The notes below the pieces were generated by a model, which worked only from the letters and a program-made list of their open reading frames with translations, made no database searches and was not told where the DNA came from. A stretch of DNA of 64,000 bases from Paraspadella gotoi. Taxonomy: Eukaryota; Chaetognatha. The stretch lies in the NCBI GenBank assembly GCA_051294375.1, contig CM119270.1, forward strand, positions 2,704,243-2,768,242. Reading direction: 5' to 3'. Of this stretch, positions 11,218 to 24,899 are shown one piece after another. Position numbers and translations under genes: made by a program. How positions within the stretch are numbered: position 1 is the stretch's first letter; every line of letters begins with the position of its first letter.

Positions 11218-13755
11218 GTGGGACGCGGGGAGGGAGTAGTCAGGAAATTGTTGGCGCACGGGGGGCGTAGCACGACGGAGAAGTTGATGGGCCTCGTTTC
11301 CCCTTTTTCGGCGCGGAAAACAAAAAGGAACTTGGAAGTGTGGATGGTTTTCTTGCTCGAACTAAAAGGGGGAAATCACGGAGTTTTTCCGAATTTAATT
11401 CGTATTTATTTTCCAGATTTTTTTTGTCGCGTTTTAGTTAATGGAAAGTTTTAGATAATAAGGATTTTATAGTTTAATATTGCTTGCGCGCGATGCTAAT
11501 TTCGAAAAAAACATCAACCCTACTCTTCTCTTTGTCCGGTTCGCTCTAGTTTGAAACGTATGGCCTACCGTTTAGTGCGTAGTGTTTTGAAAAAAAAAAA
11601 AACTATATTGTCGTGTTTTTGGAGAAAACCCCAAAAAAGATCCTAGCCAATTTTATTTTATTCAAACGGACAATGGAAAAACTGCCGTCTCTCTAGAAAA
11701 TTGATTGGTCAATGCGTCGTTATGTATTTTACACTCGCCGCGTTTTGTTTTTTTTCCAGTTTCTAAAATATTATCATTATTACGATGGCATAATCTCGAG
11801 TATTTTACGCATATAGATTGAAATATACAGCTTTTTTTAATTAGTATAAAATAAATCGATGTTGTCAGACATGTTATCCTAGCTAAGGTATGCCAAATCG
11901 ATGTAGCTTTTCTTTCTTGATTTACTAATACCAAAATAAAAATTTTTTTTTTGTCGCATTACGTTGCGACACTTTTTTTCTTATCTTCATCCGAAACTAA
12001 AGGATTTTCCCACCGAGAAAGATCCAACTCGCTGTTTTGAGATGTTTATCGTCTAAAATCATATAAAACACGAGAAAATTCGTTCGATGACATTGGTCGA
12101 GATATCCCCCTAGTTGATACTTGAATGGCAGACATATGTGGGATGTATATTAGTTGAACTAAAAGGAATGCTCACGAAACAAGGATTCATTTTTTTTTTT
12201 GCGAGCCCCGGGTTAGAGTTACCGGGGTTACCCCGGTTACTCCGTGTTATAACGTTTTTACCATCAATTTTTATCGCTATTACGAAAATCAATGTTGTCA
12301 CTTTCCGTATACACCGCATGCGAGAGATTTCACCGAACTACGCGCCAACAAGTATACTTCTCGACGACCTCGTGTGGTGTGTATAACCGGCCATCTAAGA
12401 ATGTGATGGACTTTGTATCGCGTCAGTTAATAAAATATTAAAATAAATTATCGGGCGGAAATCAATTTCTTGCCAATCCTTTTTTTTTTTGCTCTGGCAC
12501 TTCATATAATGAACTTTTTTTTGCGATTCCCCTTTTTCGCTCAAGTTTTCCCTTTGGTTAGATTTTTCTGTTTCTCTTTAAACCTAGAACAGTTTTTAGC
12601 AAGTCTAGATTATTAGAAATTTAAGATCCACGTTTCACTATATAAAGATCTGTAGCATATTTACCTTTAAAATTTATTTTATGCTTTCACACTTTGTTTC
12701 AAGATGATGCGCCCGTGATGATGATGTCACTCGAATTCACCACAAACTTTTGTTTTTGTTTTATTATCCCATTAAGAATTGAAGAAGTCAGTGAGCAGAA
12801 TAAGTACTAACTTTAGTATATTATTTATGACCTTCGTCTTTTTTTTTTTTAATAAAGACCCTAATAAAGACATAAGTTATTTAGCGAATTGTTATTTTTC
12901 AGACTTAAGCCGCCAGGATAAACCATATTTAGCATGACTGACGTAATCCTCATATTAATGTAGGAATATAATAATTGTGTGTAGTAAGTCTGAGGCAGGG
13001 GCATCTCATGTCGGACACTCCTATCCTAAATAAGTTTTTAGAAAACCAAATCCAAAGTTAAAGAGATATAATTTAAACTTATGATATATGCAAATGACAT
13101 TACTCAATCTTTTTTCATGCATACATACATCATAAGAATAAGAAGTTGATATTAATTAAAAAGTAAATATCCAAGCTTACCTTGAAGACAACGATTTTCT
13201 ACATCGCCTGCTTTCGATTGTTATGCAACTAATTTTGGGTGGGCAATTAGGGCAGGGCTGCGGCGTTCTTTAAGCGATCCCATTTCCCTGATAAATTGAT
13301 CAGATTTTAGATAAGATTTTGATCTTTTGAATATTCTTTTTAATCTACCCGTCTCCGGAACTCTGATGAGAGAGGGATCGACTTTTTGATCCAACCGTGG
13401 CAATCGCCCCCGCTTTGATTATCTTTCGTCGATTATATTTTTTGTTGCAACGTCATGATAATTATCTCCGATCGGCTCAGCAATTTAAAAGCCACTTTGA
13501 GAAGAAACGCAAAATGAAAAAAATAAGGCGAATGAGATTAGTATTCATTCTGGGAGAGACTGAAAGTTTACCTCGTCAGGATTTCTAGACTCTAGATTAA
13601 TTCTTGAGTTGAGGTTCACAAACAAGTAGGGTTATTCACCTAAACTTAATTTTTCGAAGGAATAACTCTTTGGGGCTGGTCTTTTATTAGCCAAATATTT
13701 TTTTTTAAATATTGAAAATTTAATAGATAATAATTACTAGTTGGAAATGAGGGTT

Positions 13756-13863
13756 ATTTTTACTTTCGCCGACCGGGGTTAGGGAGGGGTTAGGGGTAGT
13801 TAGGGTTAAGAGGGTTTAGTGTAAGTTTTTTTTTTAAAAACCGCGGTCGGCGAAAGTAAAATT
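13756..13863. repeat. foldback with G-rich telomere-like loop
   Basis: Arms 13756-13780 and 13836-13863 are inverted copies sharing ACTTTCGCCGACCG, with one indel and one mismatch. The loop holds several runs of three to four G spaced as GGGGTTAGGG, GGGGTTAGGGG and GTTAGGGTTAAGAGGG. These resemble the animal telomere repeat and could form a G-quadruplex. This is probably a MITE-like relic. Confidence 0.65.
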
Positions 13864-14649
13864 TAGCCGGAAATGATATGATCTAATATTTTGTCTAAAA
13901 CAAAAGACTTAGCACAAGTTTTATCGCTTAACATAGTAATTCTGATTTTAAATATTTAAATATTAAATATTGAAAAAAAAAACGAGTATGTTGTGAGTCA
14001 GAAATTTGAATAAGACACGGAGAGCAGTCTAAACGAAAACTATCTTTTTTCGTGGCTTGTCCAAAATGAACATTACTAGACCCTCGAAACTCTGTAACAT
14101 TTCGCCGTGGTTCCCGCAATAAGAACCCCATTGTTCCATAGAGCAATAATTTTATTCGCACGAGCGCCCGGGGCTTTGGCCTATATTATTTCCCTTTTGC
14201 TCCGCTTCCCATTTTCTATTTTTCTTTCTACGATTTCTCGTCCTGGACCAGATAAGTACTCCCTTTCAAAGACGCCACCTCGGTTCTTCTGCTTTCATCT
14301 GGTTAAATAGTTTCCGAGTCTTTGTTCAATTAGAAAAAGATTTTGTTAGTTCCCAATTATTCTATAACTTAAAATCGTGTGTGGGCTTAACGTGATTTTT
14401 TTTTTAAATATAAGCAAAATTGCTTAGAAATTGTTTCTGCAATATAAAAATTATTCACTCATTCAATAAACAAACGCACTTAATTATAATTCTATAAAAA
14501 TTTATTGGAAAGTACATTATACATTGAAAAACTCTGACTTAAGTCACGTTACGTACGTTCTTACGCCAACGCTAATTCCTAACACCGTAGTGGACGACCG
14601 GGAAACCCGAAAAAAAAAAGCACGTGCGAACCGATTTACCTCAACGCGC

Positions 14650-14890
14650 TGCCCGTACGGACGAGGCTAGAAAGGAAAGAGATCGGGAGAAGAAGAAAAG
14701 GGAGGCAGATTGTCAACCTAGGCCATTGAGGAGGAGGAGGAAGAGGGAAAAGAGGAGGAGGAAGCAGAAGCGAGGAAAGAGAACGAGAGGAGGAAGAGGA
14801 GGAAAACGATTCGGAACGCGGTCTCGAGGAAAGGAGAGGGGGGGAGAGAAAGAGAGAGAAACTAGGAGAGACAGAGAGAGAGATTGAGAG
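14650..14890. repeat. purine-rich low-complexity tract
   Basis: The + strand is almost all A and G (GAGGAGGAAGAGG-type), ending in GAGA repeats. The open frames across it are products of composition, not genes. Confidence 0.8.
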
Positions 14891-16166
14891 AGCGAAAGAG
14901 GAAAATCGTTTGTTGCTTCCAGCACACATGTTGCCAGCGTCACATGCGCCCTCATACGAAAAAAAAACCCTCGTTTTTATCGATAATGCGTCGCGGCGTC
15001 ACCGGAGGATCGAATCCCAATTTACGTTTACTTTATTTCCTGGACAAAGACGACGCCAGCGACCTCGGGAGTTGTCGAGAGGAGTCGCGGGGACCAAGGT
15101 CCGAAGTTGGCCTCCACCCCGCGTTGGAAGGCCCGGTCGTTGAGCGGGTCGGCGACGAGACGGGACACTGGCCGAAAACCACGAACGCCCCTTCGACAAC
15201 ACTGTCGGCTGTGAAACTTCTGCGCGCGCCTGCGTTATTAGCGTATTTCTTTCAATCTCTTCTCTAGAAAATGAATCGTCTTGCTTAGGTAAGGAGTGGA
15301 TATCAAAAAGCAAAAATTTTTCCTTGATAATTTCATAGTGTTAATATGAATGATAACTGCTAATGCTTTAAATTTAAAAAATCGTTTATAAAATGAAAAA
15401 AAGAGTCAAATGCGCAGTTTTTAGCGAAAGATACTGAAGAATACCTTGATAATTGTAATTGTCTCCTTTGTTTTGCTCGGAATTAACTCAACTTACCAGT
15501 TCTACACTTAATAAAAACATATTTTTATCGCACGAAAAACTACTATTACCTTTTTATTACTACCAATACTTTTTTCAAAGTCTATGGCTCAATGTCTCGC
15601 TTCGCCAACCGCCGTTTTAATCTCACCGCTCGTTCTCCGCCTACCCCCCCCTCTCCCGCGCAGGTCGAGTCGCTCTTGACTTCATAAAGAGACGGCAAGG
15701 AACCAACCTTATTCTCCCACCTCCTTCCTCTCCCCCTTCACGGTTCCACCCACGATTTTTTCAATAAAACTCTTGGCCGAGCGTCATGACGTGGAATCTT
15801 CGATGTCGATGATGACGCCCTCGGACTTGAAACGGTGAAACAGGGCGCACCTCCTCTCTTTTCCGCCTCACGTCGCAAAAAAGGCCGACGATATGATTGC
15901 GCGGGCGTCGTTTTTAGAAGAAAGGCCTGACACGCCCCCGCACGAGAGCGTGATGTGATTGCTTGATAAATGTCATCGCTTTCACTTTGCGCCTTTCTCT
16001 TCGTCCTCGTGTACCTTTTTTTATGAGAATAAGGATCGTTTTTCGTATGATCGCAACCTTCGATCCATTTTTCTATCCGAGTCTCCAAAACCTAAAAAAA
16101 AGCGGTGGCCAATCTGTCTAGCGTCACGGCTGAAAGACAGTCACCCTGTTCAACAAACTCAATTCG

Positions 16167-19100
16167 ATGTTGAGCTTCCCCGCCTCCATGCCGCCGCTGA
16201 CGACGGGGCTCAACAAGATGATGGCACCGGGAGGCGGTGGCGGCGGCGTAGGAAGCGACGGCAGAGGCGGCGGTACCGCCACGTCCACCTCGGCGGCGCC
16301 CGCTGCGAACAACGTCGCGGCGTCGTCCCGAGGGGTGGGAGCGTCCAACTCTGCGTCGGCGCGCGGCGGCAACGCTGATCTGCCGGATCTTAGTCATCTC
16401 ACCGACGAGGAGAGGAAAATTATAGAATCCGTGATGGAGCGACAGAGGAACGAGGAACAGAGGGATCAAGAGGTACAGTGCGGATTCGTGGGGTCTGGAG
16501 GGACAAAAGCAAGTTGGTTGTTTGATTGTTTGATTGGTTGGTTATTGTAAAATTATTTTAATTTTACGTTTAAATCTGACCTTGTTCCCACCTAGTAGTA
16601 ATTTGGGAAGAACAATTCTGTAGTCACTTTAATTTCTAATCGTTTCTTTACCGCCTTATTCTCCGTTTTCTCAAAATGTCAATTTTCTAATTTTTGTTAT
16701 TTTCTTTTCATGTGTATTAAAAACTCGGCTCTTCTTTATTGATTCCTAACGGAACTGTTTGGTAAATAACGTGTTATAGAGCGTTTAATTGAAGGTTTTT
16801 AACTGTCAACCGCTTTCAAAATCGAATGAAAGACGCTAGTTAATTTCAATGATTTTTGGTTCGCATTTTATGCAACCGAAGAGACACAAGTATTTAAAAC
16901 TTTGTTGACTTGAAATTATCGATTAAGTGCACGTTATTAAACGAACCGGTAATAAACTTATAAAGCTAGTCGCTAACACGATACGTAATTAAAACGCGAG
17001 AAAAATCTCACGGAGCTTTTAATCTTCTTGCTTTCTAATCGTAACTTTTATCGGTCAAAATTTTCTTTTGTCGACTCATTTCTCTGCTCTCTCAAGGATT
17101 CACAAGAGAATCACTCGTCAGTGAACGTTTGTGTCGTTGTGACTAACTTGCATGTGATTAAAAACAAAAAAAAAAGTTCAAGAGAAATTCACGGAACTGA
17201 AAGATCTAACGTGCTTTTCGTTAATTTAGCTAATATTAATTTAGTTAATGTAGCTATAAAGTCACTAAGAAGAGAGAAATGTCTCATAAAATACAAAATA
17301 AAAATAAAGAATCACATTGCTTAACGTTATCATACTCCGATTCTCATACTGACATTCGCCAAACCTCTTTTTTTTTTTACTCTTGTCTCTACTTTTCTCA
17401 ACCCTTTCCACTTAGGCCACCACCAGGACGCCCCGAACTCGCTCTGAGCCTTTCGACGACCGCTCCAACCATCCCAACCTCCCAAGTCACTCGCTTCCTT
17501 CTCACTCTCCCTCCTCATCCGCCTCCAACCCGACCGCGCATCATCCTACATCAGCCTGCGACATCTGCGGAGGCGGCCCACCCCAAGAGCCCGGTCCGCT
17601 GCGGGTCTGCACCGAATGCGGTTTGAAGACTTGTAAGAGGTGCGGCGGTCCCGCCGTCCGGCCGAGCGGTAAACCGGAGTGGGTCTGCGACCTTTGCCAT
17701 CAAAAAATGATCCAACAACAACAGCAGCAACCCCAACCTGGTCAGTGGTACCCGGGAGAGAACTTACCCCCAACCAATGACAGCAATAGCGACGCCGCTC
17801 TTAATTCCTTCAACAATGGCGCCCTCACAGAAACGCTGGCGCCGCCGCCGCAGATCGGCCGTCTGGGCGGCTCCCTCGACGAACAGTTGGATCCGCCGCT
17901 GTTCGACGATGCCGGCGGCACCCTGATCGGCGCTCACGTGCCCGCAGACGACGGCCGTGTGCCCTCCCGGCCGGGCGGCGGCGGACTCCCGCCCCCAATG
18001 GGCCACCACCGCCCACGCGGCCGGGGCGGCCGCGGAGGACGCCCGCCGATGCGGCAGCACTCGGCGGAAAGCCTCGTCAGAGGAGGGGAAGACGGACTTG
18101 GTCCGCCGCACAGAGGGAGGGGCCCCCCGCCCCACGGCGCGTCGCGAGAGCTTAAGAGACAATATTCGCTCAGCGATGTCGCCAACCGCGAGCAGCAGCC
18201 GCCTCTGCAGCCGCAGCAGCAGCCCCCGCCGGGGAGCCAGCAGCGGCCAGGCAGCGCCGGCGGCCAGCACCACCGAGACGCGGGCGAGGGCCGGCCCAAC
18301 GGGCCCCCTCCTCCCTCCGCGGGCAGGCGAAGGACCCCTTCCTCCGACGGGGCGATGCGACAATCACCCCATCCAATGATCGGCCCGGACGGGAAGCCGA
18401 TGCGGCGACGGGATCCTTCGAGAGAACGGCGCCGCCCGTCTCTCTCCGACCCCAACAACCCAGATGGCGCGGACGGCGACCCGAGCAACGTCGGCGTCGG
18501 TGGGCCCGAGGGGGGTCGGCGGAGAGGACCGCCCCCGCCCTTTGGCCCGCGCGGGCCGCCGCCGTTCGGGCCGCCACCGCCGAGGCGGGGTGGGCGCGGC
18601 GGGATGCGGCCGCGATTTCCGCCTGTAGATCCCTCGGATCCTCGGGCGCCGCCTCCGCCGCCGGGGAGCAGGATGATGTTTCGCGGCGGATTCGATCCTT
18701 ATGGAGACGGGAAGGGATCGATGGGCATGGACTATGGGCCTCCCTACTATCCGATGGGAAAGTCAGGTATGCATTACACGTGCTTTAGCTTTAGAGAGAA
18801 GTAAATCAAAGATTGAGGCGACTTTTGTCTTCTACATGATGATATTCTATATTGAGTATTGAGACAATAATTGACTCTGTCTCTCTTTCTTTCTCTCTCT
18901 TTCTTTCTCTCTCTATTCCCTAGGTCCCAAGACCCTTAATCATCGCCGCAAACTGGACATGCTCCGCAACGACTCTCTCTCCTCCGACCCTTCGGAGATC
19001 ATGGGTCGGCCGCCTCCGCCGCGCCCGCACAAGCATCGCAAAGGCGCCGCCGCGGGGCAGAAGAAGCCGCGTCAACAGTCCTTGTCCTCATCCGACGACG

Positions 19101-20616
19101 AAGTCAAATCTGCGCCCGATTATACCTCCGCCGACGAACAGGTGGGGGATGTTGCTTTCGCTGTTCAAGTTGGTTGGTGACAAAGCTAAGTTTCATTGTT
19201 TGCTCTAATGATTATTTTGTATTGAGTTTTTAAATTTTTTTTTCATGCAATGAAAGTTGCGGTTGAAATACGCAAATTTTATTTTAAATCCATAGCTAAA
19301 CACAAATAAATATGAAATTATGAATATTAATTGCTCGAAATTTTTTTTTTTTTTTTCGCTCAGAGCTTTTTAACCATCCTATTACTATATGGTGCTATGG
19401 CAACCGCATCTCTTCTCTCTTAAGAACCTCAACTCTTTTTTTCAATGGCTTGCTACCTTTTCATTTTCAACTTCCCCCTTAGGAGATAGAGAGCGAGAGC
19501 ATCATCAGCGAGAAAGGCGACGCTGACGGACGGGACGACGCCTGGCGGAAAGACGAAATCCTCGCAGCGAAAATCAAAAAGTTTCTGGCGCATCCGGTGA
19601 CGTGGCAACCCTCGGCCGACGATCTCTACCTCATCGGCCACATGATCCTCAAGAAGTTCCAGGAGAACGGGAAGGACTCCTCCGCCATCTTGGGGCTCAA
19701 GGTGATCGCGGGGCAGGTGTGGAGGTTTTCGAGAAAAACGCAGCCGAGGGTTTCTTCATCGCTATCGTTCGTTCTTCACTGTGACGAGTGTGACATGGTG
19801 TATGACTCAATCTTCTAAGCATCAACGGATTAGACCTATCGACGGACTTGGTTGGCCTAGTGATGTGATAGCTCGCCTCCTTCTCAAGTCATCAGAAAAC
19901 TGACGATTCATAGACCCGACGTCAATCTTAGACTGACAGAGGAACCGACGGAGGGATTAACAGTCGGAATAGCTAATTATTTGAAGAAAAGTTATTTTTT
20001 GAGTAAGGATGTTGAGGAGAGTGCCGAAAGTTCCCTTAGATATTCCGACCGTCGATCCCTCTGTTGGTCATTGGTCAATCTAAGGTTGACGTCGCGTCTG
20101 TGATTTGTTGGTTCTCTAATAATTTGTGAAGGAGGCGAGTTATCACATCACGAGGCCAACCAAGTCCGTCGATAGGTCTATTCCGTTGATGGCATAAAGA
20201 ATTGACAGTTTCTTACGTTTCAAATGATAGTCGATTAAGAGCAAGAAAATCACTAAGCTAATTGGGTTCATAAAATATTTGAGAAAATATCAAGAATGAT
20301 TAAGCTCCTCTATTTTTTGTGTAAAACATTCTCGCATTTCTTATTGTTTTACCTGTGATTTACTCATTTATCAGTTGCAATTTTATCATTGAGCCGGTAA
20401 TAAACTCGTAACTATATTAACAGGTCGTGGGTGGGAAAATGACTGACAGCGGAAAACTCGGCGCATTCATCACCAAAGTGAAGAAGGGCAGCATGGCCGA
20501 CACTGTCGGGCATCTCCGCCCGGGAGACCAAGTGTTGGAGTGGAACGGGCGCTCCCTTGAAGGCGCCACTTTCGAAGAGGTCTACGACATTATATCCGAA
20601 TCAAAGCAGGTCAATG

Positions 20617-20687
<71 letters not shown>

Positions 20688-21999
20688 AAAATACTAATAA
20701 ATAAATAAATAAATATCTTTAACTCCATCATTTCTCCTCTTTCTTCCCGCCATTTTAGGAACCCCAAGTGGAGTTGATCGTCAAACGGAGCCGCAGCGAC
20801 GTCGGGACCGACGGAGCCGCCATCTCCAAAGGAGTCTACGACGGGTCGACGACGCCGCTGCCGCCCGCCGCCGTTTCCGCCGTCGCCGCCTCTTATCCGC
20901 CTCGACCCTCAGTGACTCTTACCTCGCCCAACCAGTCGGTCACCATGAGCCTGCATCAGGTCGGGAAAATATCTAGGTCGTTCATGTCCGTTGTGTTCGG
21001 TTTTTGTTTTGGTTTTTTTTTAGTTTTCACTTGTATTTGTAGTTTTAACATGTGTTTTTATTTATATTGCCTTAAGGTACATATGCTTATTTACAGATAC
21101 ATTCAGGCCTATACAGTAAAAGAACATGATGATGTAATCTAAGGCTTAATGATTAATTATAATTAATAATGGTCACCCCTAGCCTGTTATACATAAACAT
21201 TGAGAAGCAACTGTTTTTCTTGTATCGTTTCCAAACTAACTTTCCCATTTTCTGTAATGTTTCTCGCTTTGCTTTGAAATATTTTCTGTAATGTTTATTT
21301 TTCAATCCCTTAAATTCTAGGGATACGAATTTTCTCTCATCTCTTTTCTTTCAATTTCCAATGATAATCTCGACCAATTCTCCAAACCGTTCAAGGGCGC
21401 CGCCTCCTCCTCTTCCTCCTCCATTGGCGGGCGAATTCAAATCAAACTCGGCTACGACGCAAGTGCCTGTCACCTGATCGTCTGCGTGCTTTCGGCGATG
21501 GAGCTCCCGCCGCCGAAGCGCGACCATCGCCTGCAGCGCAGCGCCTACTGCTGCCTCTACCTGCTGCCGGATCGATCGGCGGATCGCGGGCTCCGTCGGA
21601 CCAAGATCGTCCCGTCCTCCAACGAACCCAAATGGAATCAAACGTTCACGTTTTCCGGCGTCGCCAAGGCGGACTTCGCCCACCGAGCCTTGGAGATCTC
21701 GGCTTGGGACTCGGACCGGTTCGCCGCCGACGAGTTTATCGGCGAGGTCGTCATCGATCTCGCCAGCGTGCCGCTCGACGACGAAGCCCAATGGTATCTG
21801 CTGACCAACCACGCCCACTCGGGCGGGAAAGGGGTACCGCCTGGACAGCAGGGTCATCAGGAGATGGTGGGAACGATGACGCAAACGACGATGCAGCAGC
21901 AACAACAGCATCCGCATCAGCTGCAGCATCAACACGGGATGACGCAGCATTTACCGGCGTCGTCGGCGATGGGGCAGCCGATGACCTCGATGCGGACGG

Positions 22000-22032
<33 letters not shown>

Positions 22033-22192
22033 GAGGCGCCGACGGATTCGGAGTCGATGGAGTCGACGGGGTGATGGGAGGGAAGCCGGAGCTCGGGGCG
22101 GAGGCGTCTTATGGGCCAGGTAAGGGTCAATGGGGGATAGATAAAAGATGAAGAAATTGACCATTTTTGTGTCCGACATGGACCACTTGACA

Positions 22193-22268
<76 letters not shown>

Positions 22269-24899
22269 ATTTCATTAATGACCCTTTTTCAATCCCTTTC
22301 CCCCCCTAGCCAACCACGCCACCCACGCCCGCCCCAACCACCGTTCCCCATCTCAACCCGCCCTCACCGATGCCCACGTTCCCCGTGACCGAACGCGCAG
22401 CCCAGCGCCACGGAGTCAGCGCGGCGGTGGCGCCTCTCGCTCCCTCTCCCCTCCTCCCTTCCGCGGCCGCGAAAACGTCTGGGGCGTAAGAGGCGGACCG
22501 GGCGGCGGACCGAGCGGCGGTCAAGGCGGTCCGCCTCCTCGACCCGAATCGTCCTCGGCCTTGAACGCTTCGCCCAAAAAGCGTCAGCTGCCTCAGATTC
22601 CCGGATACATGAACGCCGTCGCCGGCGGCGCCCGCGGCAGCCCCGGCGGCAGCGCCAACGACGCCATGGCCTCCGCGGTCGGCGGTCGTCTCGGTCGCCG
22701 TCGCTACGGTTCCTCCGCCTTCGGTAACCACTCTGGCTACGGAGGATCGCGGGCCATGAGCGACAGTCACCTCGGCGGCGGACGAGACCGCTACCCACAC
22801 CTCCACCCTCACCATCCCCACGAATACCACGATCCCGCCGTCGACTCGGACGCCTCCGAAACCTCGGAACTCTCCGCCATCTCCAAGACCTCCAGCCTCG
22901 CTTCCACGCAGTCCGAACGACCGACCCGATCCTACCGGGACTTTCACGATCGGATGTACGGACAGATGCCGCAGCAGCAGCAGCCGGCGGCGCGGCGGCA
23001 CACGTACGCGCATCGGACGCAGATGATGATGGCGGCGGGAGAGACGTTCGAGGGAGAGCAGCAGGACGGGAGCATCTCGGACTCGGCGCTGCCTGGAGTC
23101 ACATTCGCCAAGCACAACCCGACCAGGAGGAGTCACAGGTGGGGGAGAAGCGTGATTGGTTGGAGGGATTGTCTTCTTTTGCGTTTAAATGTAAGGCAAT
23201 TATGGACCCGAGTTTCATTGTCATTTGTCTCTTTACTGCTATTGTTTTTAACAAAAAACCATAAAAAAAGTTTAAATTGTGTTGCTGAATCACAATTTAA
23301 ACTTTTCTTATGTCCCAAACGCAACGAAAAAGAAAGGAAATTATAACAATGTCTAACAAAAAACCAAAAACATTTTTAAACAACGAAATTCAAAGAAAAG
23401 GTTAAGTTTAGGAAATGGCTTACGATGGCTTACTTACAGCTAACAGGTGTTTCATCTTTCTACTCTTTTGAATTTTAAAAATTAAACGTAAGTTTTTCAA
23501 ATTCAGGAAACATGAAGAATTAAATAATATGAACTAATTTGTACTATTTTGTACTAAACGCTTCTACTTTAAAACAGATTCCCCTCTTCCGGTCGATCCT
23601 CCCGGGGCGCCACCTTCCGCGGCGGCGCCGCCGAGGACGGCGAGTTCCGCAGCGGCTCGTCCACGCGGGGCCGCCTCGGCCGCGCCGGTTCCTACGAGGC
23701 CGGCAGCATGACGAGCCTCAGCTCGGAGTGCAGCAGCATGATGTTCCCCGTCGGCGCCGACGCGCTCTCCTCCGCATCGGCAGCGTCGGCAGGATCGGCG
23801 ACGTCGGCGGGTCTCGGCGACTTCGTCGAGGGTCTTGGCCCCGGACAGATCGTCGGCCGCAACATCCTCGGCGCTTCCTGCATCGGGGAGATTCAACTCT
23901 CCATGAGCGTCAAGCGCGCCTCCTTCGAAGTGGAGGTGGTGCGCGCCAGGGGGTTGCGGCAACCGCGCCCGGGGTCCAAGACGCTGCCGGCGCCTTACGT
24001 CAAGGTGAAATGTCTCGAATCAATGGAGAGATGGATAACGTTACAATCGCTTATGTACTTCTTATTCGATGCAAATTGGTTCGTCTTATTATTTTCAAAC
24101 AGTAAATTAATCAGTTATGAGACTAGATATTTTTTAATTATCAATTTTAATTTTTGAGACTAGATTTTTTTTATATTAATACCAAAAAAAAAGGTACATT
24201 TCCACCAAACCAATTTTACCTTGACTTATCTAAAATTGCTTTATAAATTCCAAACGCTCGTCGACTCAGGTGTACCTCATGGAAGGAAAGTCCGTCTACG
24301 AAAAACACAAGACGAAGCTTTCCTCTCGAAAGACTTTGGATCCTCTCTATCAACAGGCACTCACCTTCAACGAACCTTACCGCGGAAAGATCCTACAGGT
24401 GATGGTCGATCCTATCCTTGTGGAAGGTGTGAAATAACCGAAATTCTACAATATGCAAATTAGATTAAGTTTCTCAGACTCATCTTGTTTGAAGATCTGT
24501 TCGTGAGTGGTAATCCAACTCTTGGGATCTTTATTTTTTATGTTTTTTCTGTCGCTTTTCAATCAATCTCTACTTAGAATTCACCATGTTTCCCACCTTT
24601 CCCCCCCCACCATAAACCAGGTCTCCATCTGGGGCGATTTCAGCCGCATCGACCGCAAAGTCTTCATGGGCGTGGCGCAGATTCGCCTCGACGATCTCGA
24701 CTTGAGCAACATCGTCATCGGTTGGTACAAACTCTTCACCGTCGCGTCTCTCGTCACGACGGGCGCTTCGTCGACGCCCGGCGGCGTCGGGGTCGGCGCG
24801 AGCGGCGGCGGCGTCAACGGTCTCGCGTCGTCGACGGGCCCATCGAGGGGCGCGTCCATGTCGTCGCTGGACTCTGCCTACAGCGGCTCGAGGTCGTGA
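16167..24899 (+). CDS. RIM: RIM, Rab3-interacting active-zone scaffold
   Basis: RIM organises the presynaptic active zone: it binds Rab3 on vesicles, Munc13, RIM-binding protein and calcium channels. Exons: 16167-16472, 17416-18766, 18924-19141, 19483-19701, 20424-20609, 20759-20959, 21321-22119, 22310-23138, 23578-24004, 24270-24398 and 24621-24899; phases join to 1647 aa. Domains: Rab3-binding helix DLPDLSHLTDEERKIIESVM (about 70-90); FYVE-type zinc finger with four Cys pairs (150-196); long Pro/Gly/Arg linker with a PKA-like RRRPS (about 440); PDZ with LGLKVVGGKM and GHLRPGDQVLEWNGRSLEGA (about 690-775); C2A (about 864-990); RIM-BP-type KRQLPQIP (about 1182); Ser-rich SDASETSELSAIS; C2B (about 1470-1595) ending WYKLF. 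The exon 7 start at 21321 is less certain (an in-frame acceptor also exists before 21396). The start ATG is the first in frame; upstream exons cannot be excluded. AATAAA lies only about 5 nt past the stop. Confidence 0.95.
19821..20190. mobile_element. MITE-like foldback element in RIM intron 4
   Basis: The two halves are long inverted copies of about 160 nt each. The left end reads ATCAACGGATTAGACCTATC and the right end is its reverse complement with few changes. GTCGGAATA lies toward the centre of both arms. The spacer is about 50 nt. It has no coding capacity. It is a non-autonomous DNA transposon or a collapsed inverted duplication. No clear target duplication was found. Confidence 0.8.
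20618..20690. repeat. (GAAA)n microsatellite
   Basis: An AAAG tetranucleotide array directly after the RIM PDZ exon (20424-20609), followed by AAAT repeats. Confidence 0.95.
22199..22265. repeat. (TC)n microsatellite
   Basis: A CT dinucleotide run in the RIM intron between the C2A-containing exon and the RQLPQ exon. Confidence 0.95.

Larger units (their letters stand above)
11218..16166. other. creatine kinase 3' UTR and intergenic region before RIM
   Basis: A likely 3' UTR follows the stop, with poly(A) signals near 11934 and 12430. The next 3 kb is AT-rich with no recognisable gene. A G-rich foldback lies at 13756-13863. A purine-rich tract (GAGGAGGAA-type) covers about 14650-14890. From 15030 to 15230 and from 15760 to 15930 the sequence is richer in GC and CpG and could be RIM promoter or 5' UTR. 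No splice-supported coding exon was found. Confidence 0.5.

Noticed and set aside
14880-15270. Open frames on both strands in a GC-rich stretch upstream of RIM
   Set aside because: No splice sites, no recognisable domain and no family match; more likely promoter or CpG-rich 5' DNA.
18170-18577. Arg/Ala-rich - strand frames inside RIM exon 2
   Set aside because: Shadows of the GC-rich Pro/Gly/Arg linker of RIM on the + strand.
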